Assembly (NCBI GenBank): GCA_965223435.1
Contig: CBDCWQ010000021.1
Span: 62,001-126,000 of the forward strand
Reading direction: 5' to 3'
DNA: 64,000 nt
From: CBDCWQ01 sp965223435
Lineage (GTDB): Bacteria > Myxococcota > Kuafuiibacteriia > Kuafuiibacteriales > Kuafuiibacteriaceae
Shown piece after piece: positions 1-7,991 of the stretch; position 1 is the first letter of the stretch; each line of letters begins with the position of its first letter. Position numbers and translations under genes: made by a program. The notes beneath the pieces were generated by a model. The model saw only the letters and a program-made list of their open reading frames with translations, searched no databases and had not been told where the DNA came from.

Positions 1-494
1 TGGTCTACCGCGCCGGGCCCATCAGTCTCCGAGATCTGGGTGAACAGTTTCCCGGTGTGGCCGAGGAGACCATCGAACGGCTTCTGAAAACGTTGGAAGA
101 TGAAGACAAGATCGTTCGAGATGAAGACGATCGCTATTGTAGCACGGAGTGTGTTTTGAAACTCGACGCTCCAGAAGGCTGGGAAGCCGCTGTTTTTGAT
201 CACTTTCAGGCCGTGGCCAATGTGATCGCCCGTCGAAGCGAGATCCCTCAAGGAGGCGGGGGCAGCTTGGTGGGGGGAAGCACTTTTCACTACGACTTGG
301 ACGAGGCTCATCCACTTCAGGACGAGGTCCTTCGTTTTTTTAAACGATTTCGAGAAGAAGGATCGGAACTTCGTGGCCGGGTAGATGAGTACAATCGTAC
401 GCGTACGGATAGAGCCGAGCACCCCTTTCGAGTGGTTCTTTACGCGGGGCAAAACATTCTGCCCGACGGCGAGGATGAGGAGAATAATCAATGA
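1..494 (+). CDS. Winged-helix-like hypothetical protein, 5' end outside window
   Basis: The frame is open from base 3, with sensible protein upstream of the first in-window start (GTG at 57), so this is probably the C-terminal part of a longer gene. The visible start reads like a winged-helix half (alternating helices, then an IVRDEDDRY-type wing ending in a STECVL strand). The rest is acidic and helical, with a glycine run (QGGGG) near residue 65 counted from the GTG. The last 4 bases overlap the ATG of the following lipoprotein (ATGA), so the two are probably translationally coupled. No family is recognised with confidence; a DNA-binding or regulatory role is inferred only from the fold impression. 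Confidence 0.6.
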   Translation, partial: VYRAGPISLRDLGEQFPGVAEETIERLLKTLEDEDKIVRDEDDRYCSTECVLKLDAPEGWEAAVFDHFQAVANVIARRSEIPQGGGGSLVGGSTFHYDLDEAHPLQDEVLRFFKRFREEGSELRGRVDEYNRTRTDRAEHPFRVVLYAGQNILPDGEDEENNQ

Positions 495-1756
495 AACGGA
501 ACATGAATCTGATTTGGTCCGGATGTTTGGCCTTTTTGGCCTGCTGCACTTCAGGTGGTTCTGAATTCGGCAGCGAAACCCATTTTATTAAAAGCGTAGC
601 CATTGTAGATGCCGAGGCTCTTATCGTTGGTGATCTCGATATCGACGGCGAGCAGGCCGGCGATGGGCGTTCGCGGCTGTTTAAATTTACCGAGGACGGT
701 GTCTTCTCAGTCGTACGGTATTTCGATGAGGAAGGTCAAGAGCTCAGCATTGAGTCACCTCCGAGCCGTATTGAGAATGTGAACGCCACATTTGTACTTC
801 TGGTTTTTGGTGAAGGTGCCGGGACCATCTCCGCCGATGCGGAGGCCATTTTGGTTCGAAAGAGTGACGGTGCCGCCTTTTCTTTGGGGCAAGGTGCGCC
901 ATTTGTGCCCCGTCGCCCGGGCGGTCACTTCTATGGATGGCCCTCCGTGCTCGACGACCGAGATGGGCAACTTTACTATCTGGCCAGCACCAACGACCCA
1001 AATCGGCCCCAGGTGATGCGCGTGGACACAAGCGATGCGGGTGAACTCAAACGAGAAGCGCTGACTCCGACGCAGGATGACATCCATCGGTTTTCGGTGA
1101 GTTCGGACGGCGTGGTCATTTACCGCGCATTTTCTGTGTCCCTTCAGCGCACGGTCGTGCGTATTCGTCATCACGATCAATCGCTCGAGACCCGGCCAGA
1201 CATCGCAGACTTTTTTCGGGGAACAAAGGAGCTCTACGTCAAGACTGCCACCCCGACGGCGGGGTGGTCTACCGTGAGTGCTGAAGGCGAAGACGCGATA
1301 GCTTTGACGCCGTACGCGACCGACGCCCCCGCTGTCGATACGGAGTTTGCACGCCGTCTCATCTTTCCCGGACACCTCATTCTTGTGAGCGGTGGAAAGC
1401 CCGTAGAATGGGAAAATCCTGAAGGGAAGGTCAAGCAGATTGATATTCCCCTGCAAGAGGTTCGTCGAACCGTCGCCTCGGACGATGCCTACTATTTGTC
1501 TGGATTCGATGCCGACTTTAAAAGCAACATCATTCGTGTCAATCCAAGCGACGATATCCCCGTCTCGCTGCTGACGCCGGGCGAATTTGAGGTGTCCGCG
1601 TTGGATGCGAGCGCAGACAACATCCTTCGTTTTGAAGCGCTTCGCTTGTCGGACTCAGCCACAGTACTCGGAGAAATTGCGGCAGACGGGACCGTAAGCT
1701 TCCACGAACAGCGCCCGTTCAACGGCCAAGTGACCATTTTGGAGCGCATTCGCTAG
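491..1756 (+). CDS. Probable lipoprotein, beta-propeller-like
   Basis: A 421-residue protein with a short basic start, a hydrophobic stretch and a lipobox (LAFLACC, Cys near 18-19), so it is predicted to be lipid-anchored. The body is a series of short strands with repeated hydrophobic-aspartate patterns (such as VLDDRDGQLYYLAS and RLFKFTEDGVFSVVRYF), typical of WD/PQQ-like propellers, but no family signature is clear. The ATG overlaps the previous stop by 4 bp. It converges on the outer-membrane protein gene ending at 1791, with only 34 bp between. No enzyme motif was seen. Confidence 0.7.
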   Translation: MKRNMNLIWSGCLAFLACCTSGGSEFGSETHFIKSVAIVDAEALIVGDLDIDGEQAGDGRSRLFKFTEDGVFSVVRYFDEEGQELSIESPPSRIENVNATFVLLVFGEGAGTISADAEAILVRKSDGAAFSLGQGAPFVPRRPGGHFYGWPSVLDDRDGQLYYLASTNDPNRPQVMRVDTSDAGELKREALTPTQDDIHRFSVSSDGVVIYRAFSVSLQRTVVRIRHHDQSLETRPDIADFFRGTKELYVKTATPTAGWSTVSAEGEDAIALTPYATDAPAVDTEFARRLIFPGHLILVSGGKPVEWENPEGKVKQIDIPLQEVRRTVASDDAYYLSGFDADFKSNIIRVNPSDDIPVSLLTPGEFEVSALDASADNILRFEALRLSDSATVLGEIAADGTVSFHEQRPFNGQVTILERIR

Positions 1757-1790
1757 AACCTGAGAACGCACGAATTTTCGACCATCGTGT

Positions 1791-2867
1791 TTAGAAACTG
1801 TAAGTTGCGCTGAAGTACATGGTGGTGAGGTTGTTGGCTGTGCTTTGGAAGTCGAAAAACGGGAATCGAAGCTGAGATGGGTTGTCGCCCGACTGAATGA
1901 AGGGGTTGGACTGGGTGGATAGGCCTGCGGCAAAAGACCAATGGGGCGCCCAGGTGTAGGCGAGTTCCAATATCCCTTGGATAGAGTCGCGTTGGTCGGC
2001 GGGGGTGCTGGCCTGAGGGGCGCTGGTGAGCTCTACCGCGGGGCCACCCAGGGGCTCAGCGTTCAGGATCGCGACGTCGCTGTTTGAGGTCCGATTGTGG
2101 AAATTGTTTGTCAGGGTCAGTCCAATAGAAAAGTCGAAGTTTTCCAAGAAACGGTAGCTCAGATTCACGGCATGCGTGAAACCGAAGTTGATGGGGGCCG
2201 CCGCCAGCAGGCATTCTTGGCCGCTTTGGCTTTGTGCGTTGCAGGTGGAAAAGTCCGGACGGGTGATGTTCGCGGCACCAAGGTCTTTTCTGAAACTTTC
2301 AGTCAAGCTGAGGGTCAGTGTTCCCGGTCCGATTCCGGTGAATGAGCGACTCAAGGTGAGTGCTACCCGGGCCTGCAGCACGCGGTCGATGGCGCGGGCC
2401 TGCTTCGAGGTCGGGAGTCGGATGTCTGCCGAGGCGCTGAAACTGATGTCCGTGTACTTGGTTTCGCGAAAAAAGTCGGGACTCGATACGCCAAGTTGGA
2501 TGTCTCTAAAGTAGAACTCTCTCGGGATTGTACCGAGGTCACTGTGGGTGGTGGTGAGCTGTTGGTCAGCGTCCAAGCGAAGCCAGGCCCAAAAGCTGGG
2601 ATGGAACTGGTAACTCCCTTTGGCGAACAGCGCGTACCCGTAGCTGACGGTGCGGGCAAAGCGGTCTTGAACGAAGGCGCCGATACCGAGGCTCTGGGTC
2701 AGCCCCAAATCAACGGCCCAGTTGGCCGCTTGAGGGTTGGCCTGTGCGTAGCGGGGTTGCGTGAGGCAGAGGCACAGGCTGATGAGCCCCGACAGGAGGC
2801 CCGGTCCGACGCGTGTTGGACTGCGTCTGACGGTTCGATGCGTGGAGCCTGAGGGTGTGGGGGGCAC
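1791..2867 (-). CDS. Outer-membrane beta-barrel protein (transporter-like)
   Basis: A 358-residue protein. After a long basic N-terminus there is a Sec-type signal (GLLSGLISLCLCLTQPRYAQA, cleaved after about residue 43). The rest has amphipathic alternating strands separated by turns, and the chain ends in the classic terminal aromatic signature (YFSATYSF), which the BAM complex recognises in outer-membrane barrels. The true start may be an internal codon, because the first 25 residues are Arg/Pro-rich and unlike a signal peptide. It is transcribed divergently from the ABC operon starting at 3042, so the roughly 170-bp gap between them should carry both promoters. The substrate is unknown. 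Confidence 0.75.
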   Translation of the reverse strand: MPPTPSGSTHRTVRRSPTRVGPGLLSGLISLCLCLTQPRYAQANPQAANWAVDLGLTQSLGIGAFVQDRFARTVSYGYALFAKGSYQFHPSFWAWLRLDADQQLTTTHSDLGTIPREFYFRDIQLGVSSPDFFRETKYTDISFSASADIRLPTSKQARAIDRVLQARVALTLSRSFTGIGPGTLTLSLTESFRKDLGAANITRPDFSTCNAQSQSGQECLLAAAPINFGFTHAVNLSYRFLENFDFSIGLTLTNNFHNRTSNSDVAILNAEPLGGPAVELTSAPQASTPADQRDSIQGILELAYTWAPHWSFAAGLSTQSNPFIQSGDNPSQLRFPFFDFQSTANNLTTMYFSATYSF

Positions 2868-3041
2868 GGGATTTAGGCCAATTGTGCTTCAATCACGGGT
2901 TTCTCAAAACCCCCAGGCGAAGCCTTTTCGCGTGGCTGGGTGTGGTGTGGGCGGTACGATGAGGGTTACCTAGGGTGTTCTCCGAGGACCCGTTCCCGCT
3001 TCTGCTTGACCGCGTCCGAGTGCGACGCAACACCCGGGGGC

Positions 3042-3737
3042 GTGGCAAGCATCGTCGAACTGAAAGGCGTAACAAAGGCCTATCCCCTTGGAAAGGTTTC
3101 GGTGCAGGCGCTCCAGGGCATCGACCTGGCCATCGACAAGGGGGAGTTCACGACCATTGCGGGGCCCTCGGGGAGTGGCAAAACCACCTTACTCAATTTG
3201 ATTGGATGCATCGATGTGCCCACCACGGGTGAGGTTTATGTCGATGGCCAGTCGACGACCAGCTTGACGGAAAAAGCGCTTACGTTGCTTCGCCTGCACA
3301 AGCTGGGTTTTATCTTCCAAAGTTTCAATCTGATAGGCGTACTGAGCGTTTACCAAAACGTGGAATTTCCTCTTCTTCTCAAGGGAGGCTCCAGCCGCGA
3401 GGAGCGGGAGCGCCGGATTCACGAGATGGTCGAGAAGGTTGGCCTCAAAGAGCAGCTTCAGCAAAAGCCCAATGAACTTTCTGGTGGTCAGCGCCAGAGG
3501 GTGGCGATTGCGCGTGCTTTGGTGACCCGTCCTAGTATTGTGCTGGCGGACGAGCCGACCGCCAATCTGGATTCAGAGACTGGGAAGTCGATCATCGATC
3601 TCATGAAGGAGATCAATCGAACCGACGCCACAACCTTCATTTTTTCGACCCATGATCCCAGTGTGATGCAGCGCGCAACCCGTGTGATTCGGGTGGTGGA
3701 CGGTCGGATTGAGCAGCGTTCAGAGGCTTCTTCGTGA
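3042..3737 (+). CDS. ABC transporter ATP-binding protein, LolD/MacB type
   Basis: A 231-residue ATPase with all the expected motifs: Walker A GPSGSGKTT, Q-loop FIFQSFNL, signature LSGGQRQRVAIARAL, Walker B IVLADEPT and switch His in STHDP. Sequence and size fit the LolD/MacB/FtsE class, which powers FtsX-fold permeases moving lipoproteins or peptides across the envelope. I place the start at GTG 3042 (MASIVELKGVTKAY), just after a G-rich Shine-Dalgarno; the open frame runs upstream to 2940, but that part is Arg/Cys-rich and not protein-like. The stop overlaps the GTG of the permease gene by 4 bp (GTGA), so the operon is coupled. Confidence 0.92.
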   Translation: MASIVELKGVTKAYPLGKVSVQALQGIDLAIDKGEFTTIAGPSGSGKTTLLNLIGCIDVPTTGEVYVDGQSTTSLTEKALTLLRLHKLGFIFQSFNLIGVLSVYQNVEFPLLLKGGSSREERERRIHEMVEKVGLKEQLQQKPNELSGGQRQRVAIARALVTRPSIVLADEPTANLDSETGKSIIDLMKEINRTDATTFIFSTHDPSVMQRATRVIRVVDGRIEQRSEASS

Positions 3738-5833
3738 ACAAGCTGGCGGTGATGCGTCTTTTGATGACGCTTTCTTTTCGGAATCTGTTTAGCCATAGCG
3801 TGAAGACACTTATTGTCGGCTCGATCATGTTGTTCGGGACCTTCTTGGTGGTGTTGGGCACGGCCCTCCTTGACAGCGTTGAGCAGTCGATGTCGGAGGG
3901 CATCACCTCGAGCCTTGCAGGGCACATTCAGGTCTACTCCCGCGACGCGAAAGATGAGCTGGCCTTGTTTGGTGGGCAATTCATGGGCGCCGAAGATGTC
4001 GGTCGCATCGGCGCCTTTCACGAGCTGAGAACGGCGCTGGAAGGTGTGAACAACATCAAAGCGGTGGTTCCGATGGGGGTCGATATGGCAACTGTGACCA
4101 GCGTAGGCGCGCTGGAACGCACCTTGGCCGATCTGCGCAAAGCGGTGCAAGCTGGGGCCCAGGGAACGGCGCAAGAGCTGGTGAGCCAGGTGAAGGAAAT
4201 TCTTCTGAACATGAAGGAAGAGCGCAAGAACCGGTCGGCGCTCACCCGCGACAAAAAGAAGCTGGCGGAAGAGCTTGCTCGACTCGAAAAGGCTCGTGGC
4301 GAAATCTTTTGGTCTACATTCGAAGAATCCCCCTTGGATGTGTTGGAATACCTAGATACCCAAGTGGCACCGCTTTCCGCTGAGGGGCGGCTTATTTACT
4401 TTCGGTACTTGGGGACCGATCTGACGCTCTTTCAGAAGCATTTTGATCGCTTCGAAATTGTGACCGGTCAGCCTGTGCCGCCCCACAAACGCGGGTTTTT
4501 GTTTAACCAGAAGTTCTACGACGATTGGGTCAAGCACTACGTGGCGCGAAATCTTGACAAGCTCTATCGAGGCGTGACCGAGGAAGATAAGTCCATAGCG
4601 GAAGACCCTATCTTACAGGCGCTCGCGCGCCAAACCGCCCGTCAGCATCAGCGGATCACGTATCAGCTCGACCCGGAAGAGTCTTCGCTTTTGCGCCGCA
4701 AGCTTCGCGAATATTTTCAAACACCCGAAGCAAATTTAACAGACATGATTACCCGTTTTTTGAGCGTAGACGATGACAACATTCGCGAGCGCTATCGCAT
4801 TTTTTACCAGCTCTTCGCCCCGCTGATTGATCTGTACGATATCGATGTGGGCGAAGTGATGACGATTCGGGCGTTTACACGCAGCGGGTATTTGAAGGCC
4901 GTCAACGTTAAGGTGTACGGAACGTTTCGCTTTCGGGGCCTCGAAAAGTCCGATCTTGCGGGTGGCCACAGTCTTATGGACCTGGGTACTTTTCGTGAAC
5001 TTTATGGTCTGATGACTCAAGAAAAATTGCGCGAACTGACTGCCATCACCGATGAAGTGGGTATCAAAGACCTGCAAAAAGATGACGCGGAAGAACAGCT
5101 TTTTGGAGGCGGTCACGACGTCGTCGTGGCCGATCCCCAAGACACGGCTGGCTTTGATGAATTTGAAGGTATCACTTTGAGCGACGAGCGAAAGCGATTG
5201 GAGTCGCTGGAGCACGCGGTGCTCAGCCAAGAAGAGATAGACAACGGATTGGCGCTTAATGCTGCGATCATCCTCGAAGACCCGAATTTCTTGAAGAAGA
5301 GCATGGCCGAGATTCAAGCGCGTATGGATGCTCGAGATCTAAACCTTCAGACCGTAGATTGGCAGCAAGCGTCCGGGATTGTGGGTCAGTTTATCATTGT
5401 GATTCGGCTTGTTCTCTACATTGCGATCACCACGATTTTTCTGGTCGCCTTGGTCATCATCAACAATTCGATGGTGATGGCGACCATGGAAAGAGTCAAA
5501 GAGGTCGGAACCATGCGCGCCATGGGGGCTCAGCGCTGGATGGTGCTCGCGATCTTTCTGATTGAGACTTTGGCATTGGGTTTGATGGCCGGGGCCCTCG
5601 GGGCCATGCTCGGGAGCATTGCCGTGAAAGCCATCGGGGCAGTGGGCATACCCGCCAAGGGTGATGTGATGGTATTTCTTTTCGGGGGTCCGCGTTTGTT
5701 CCCGGAGCTTAGCCTGTCAAACTTTTTTGTGGGTGCGTTCATCATCTTGGTTGTGAGTATCTTGTCGACGCTCTATCCCGCGTTGATCGCCACTCGGATT
5801 CAACCGGTGACCGCGATGCAGGCAAGGGAGTAG
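3734..5833 (+). CDS. FtsX-like ABC permease with large periplasmic insert
   Basis: A 699-residue permease of the MacB/LolC type. There is one membrane segment near 27-50, a very long periplasmic region, then three membrane segments in the C-terminal FtsX domain (about 540-690), including the ERVKEVGTMRAMGAQ coupling helix that contacts the ATPase and the usual ending QPVTAMQARE. The periplasmic region is far larger than in LolC/LolE (about 490 residues) and carries a charged coiled-coil stretch (about 128-190, rich in Lys/Glu/Arg/Leu) that could reach a partner protein. The start is a GTG overlapping the ATPase stop. It probably pairs with the permease at 5837. Confidence 0.9.
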   Translation: MNKLAVMRLLMTLSFRNLFSHSVKTLIVGSIMLFGTFLVVLGTALLDSVEQSMSEGITSSLAGHIQVYSRDAKDELALFGGQFMGAEDVGRIGAFHELRTALEGVNNIKAVVPMGVDMATVTSVGALERTLADLRKAVQAGAQGTAQELVSQVKEILLNMKEERKNRSALTRDKKKLAEELARLEKARGEIFWSTFEESPLDVLEYLDTQVAPLSAEGRLIYFRYLGTDLTLFQKHFDRFEIVTGQPVPPHKRGFLFNQKFYDDWVKHYVARNLDKLYRGVTEEDKSIAEDPILQALARQTARQHQRITYQLDPEESSLLRRKLREYFQTPEANLTDMITRFLSVDDDNIRERYRIFYQLFAPLIDLYDIDVGEVMTIRAFTRSGYLKAVNVKVYGTFRFRGLEKSDLAGGHSLMDLGTFRELYGLMTQEKLRELTAITDEVGIKDLQKDDAEEQLFGGGHDVVVADPQDTAGFDEFEGITLSDERKRLESLEHAVLSQEEIDNGLALNAAIILEDPNFLKKSMAEIQARMDARDLNLQTVDWQQASGIVGQFIIVIRLVLYIAITTIFLVALVIINNSMVMATMERVKEVGTMRAMGAQRWMVLAIFLIETLALGLMAGALGAMLGSIAVKAIGAVGIPAKGDVMVFLFGGPRLFPELSLSNFFVGAFIILVVSILSTLYPALIATRIQPVTAMQARE

Positions 5834-5836
5834 CCC

Positions 5837-7180
5837 ATGGGCATTCTTCTCAATGTCGCGGTTCGGAACTTGCTTCAAGCGGGACGAAGGACTGCGCTCC
5901 TCGGTTTTGCTTTGGCTTTGGTGACCATGCTTTTGGTTTTGCTCCTTGCGCTGTCGCAAGGCATCACCGATCGAATGGTTCACGCCGCGACCACGCTCTC
6001 CTCAGGCCATGTCAACGTGGCTGGCTTTTACAAAGCCAAACCAACCGATGCGGCGCCGATCGTCACCTACGCGGCAGAAGTTAGGAAGGTTGTTGAGGAA
6101 AACACCCCAAACCTGGACTTTGCCATCGACCGGGTGCGTGGCTGGGCGCGGGTCATCAGCCCCACCTCGTCGCTCAACTCTGGCCTCAACGGAATCGATG
6201 TCCAAGAAGAGGCTCGCTTTCTCGAAACGGTCGAACTGGCCAAAGAAAGCGAGTACCGCGAGGGCGGGGGCGATGAGACCCCCGGCGACCTTCAGAAGCT
6301 CAAGGATCCGGATCAAGCGCTTCTTTTTGCCGCGCAGGCCAAGCGTTTGGGGCTCAGGGTCGGCGATGTATTGACCATTACCGTCGAGACTTTCCAGGGG
6401 TCTCGAAACACCGGGGAGTATACGGTCGCTGCGATTGCCAAAGACGTGGGTTTTATGAGCAACTGGAGTGTCTTTTTGTCGAAGGAGGGCGTGCGTCGCT
6501 TGTATGCGCTCGACACCGACATTACCGGTGCGATCCAGATTTATCTCAAGGATCACCATCAGTCGGAAAGGGTGATGGGACATTTGCAGAAAGTCTTGAC
6601 CGATAAGGGGTATGACTTGATGGAGCATGACCCGCAGCCCTTCTGGATGAAGTTTGAAGGCGTGGCTGGAGAAGAGTGGACCGGTCAAAAGCTAGATCTG
6701 ACCATTTGGAGCGATGAGGTATCGTATCTTCAATGGGTTTTGACCGCAGTCAACGGTGTCTCTTTCACCCTTATGGGGATACTGATGTTCATCATCGCGA
6801 TCGGAATCATGAACAGCATGTGGATATCGGTGCGGGAGCGAACCACAGAGATCGGAACGCTGCGGGCCATCGGCATGTCTCGGTCCAAGGTTTTGCTGAT
6901 GTTCCTTCTTGAGGCGCTGGTGTTGGGCTCGCTTGCGACCACCTTAGGTGGGGTATTGGGTGCGAGCATCGCTCTTATCGTGAATGCGCTTGGCGTTGAG
7001 GTCCCCGTGGACGCCATTCGGACCATCCTGATGAGTGACACCATTCATATGGCCGTTCGGATAGCGCAAGTACTGGTGGCAGCGAGCGTGTTTACGATGA
7101 TCACCGGTATTGCGGCGCTTTGGCCCGCGGTGCGGGCCTCAAGAATGCAACCCGTGACCGCCATCCACCAAATTCAATAA
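5837..7180 (+). CDS. FtsX-like ABC permease (second subunit)
   Basis: A 447-residue permease with the normal MacB/LolE layout: N-terminal membrane segment (about 15-40), periplasmic domain of about 250 residues, and a C-terminal FtsX domain with three membrane segments (about 305-440). The coupling motif is RERTTEIGTLRAIGMS and the chain ends MQPVTAIHQIQ. It begins 3 bp after the preceding stop, so the two unequal permeases probably form a heterodimer driven by the ATPase at 3042. It is followed by the LolA-like gene at 7200, which suggests the cargo is handed to a periplasmic carrier. Confidence 0.92.
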   Translation: MGILLNVAVRNLLQAGRRTALLGFALALVTMLLVLLLALSQGITDRMVHAATTLSSGHVNVAGFYKAKPTDAAPIVTYAAEVRKVVEENTPNLDFAIDRVRGWARVISPTSSLNSGLNGIDVQEEARFLETVELAKESEYREGGGDETPGDLQKLKDPDQALLFAAQAKRLGLRVGDVLTITVETFQGSRNTGEYTVAAIAKDVGFMSNWSVFLSKEGVRRLYALDTDITGAIQIYLKDHHQSERVMGHLQKVLTDKGYDLMEHDPQPFWMKFEGVAGEEWTGQKLDLTIWSDEVSYLQWVLTAVNGVSFTLMGILMFIIAIGIMNSMWISVRERTTEIGTLRAIGMSRSKVLLMFLLEALVLGSLATTLGGVLGASIALIVNALGVEVPVDAIRTILMSDTIHMAVRIAQVLVAASVFTMITGIAALWPAVRASRMQPVTAIHQIQ

Positions 7181-7199
7181 GCATCTCGGAGCACGTTCG

Positions 7200-7991
7200 A
7201 TGAGAAATAAGTTGATGTACCTGCACGCTATCACTCTTGTTTTGATCTTTCTTTTGGGGGCTGCCCCGCCGGTTTGGGCGCTGAATCAAGAACAAGTCGA
7301 TAGCTTGGTCCGCGTGATCGATGATCGACAGCGAAACTCCGGTGATTACAAGGCGCTTTGTTACATCGAGCAAAAGGAAAGAGACAAAAACGATCTTGCC
7401 TACCAGGCGGTCTTTTACCGACGTGATGAGGACGATAAGCTCATGATTCTGTTCCTTAAGCCGAAATCGGAAGCGGGGAAGGGCTATCTTCGTCTCGATA
7501 AAAACCTCTTTATGTATGATCCCACGGTCGGCAAGTGGGAGCGACGCACTGAGCGAGAACGGATCATTGGCACCGATTCGAGAAGGGCAGACTTCGATGA
7601 ATCTCGGCTGGCAGAGGAATACAACGCACGTTTCATCAAGAATGGAAAACTTGGGAAGTTCTCTGTCCATCGGCTGGAGCTTCGGGTCAAAAAGGGCGTG
7701 GACGTTGCCTATCCTACGTTGCGCCTCTGGGTTGATCAGGCCTCAAAAAATGTACTGAAGCGTCAGGAGCTTGCACTGTCGGGCAAGTTGATGCGCACGG
7801 CGTACTACCCAAAGTGGAAAAAGGTCTACAGCGAATCTAAAAAGGGGGAGGTCTACTATCCTCGGGAGATTCGCATCTTCGATGAAGTCGAAAAAGGCAA
7901 CAAGACCACAGTGGTCATCACCAAAGTCGACCTCCGCTCTTTGAGCAAGAACATCTTCACCAAGGCCTGGCTGGAGAGCAAAAGCCGGTGA
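7200..7991 (+). CDS. LolA-like outer-membrane lipoprotein-sorting protein
   Basis: A 263-residue periplasmic protein with a cleavable signal (hydrophobic core ITLVLIFLLGA, cleavage after about VWA 28). The mature part resembles the LolA-like family often annotated as outer membrane lipoprotein-sorting protein: an early DRQRNSGDYKA helix, the FLKPKSEAGKGYLRLDKNLFMYDP strand region, and a late PREIRIFDEVEKGNKTTVVI strand. This family is commonly encoded beside FtsX-type permeases, as here. The gene lies 19 bp after the permease stop, and its own stop overlaps the next start (GTGA). Cargo identity is inferred from context only. Confidence 0.85.
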   Translation: MRNKLMYLHAITLVLIFLLGAAPPVWALNQEQVDSLVRVIDDRQRNSGDYKALCYIEQKERDKNDLAYQAVFYRRDEDDKLMILFLKPKSEAGKGYLRLDKNLFMYDPTVGKWERRTERERIIGTDSRRADFDESRLAEEYNARFIKNGKLGKFSVHRLELRVKKGVDVAYPTLRLWVDQASKNVLKRQELALSGKLMRTAYYPKWKKVYSESKKGEVYYPREIRIFDEVEKGNKTTVVITKVDLRSLSKNIFTKAWLESKSR

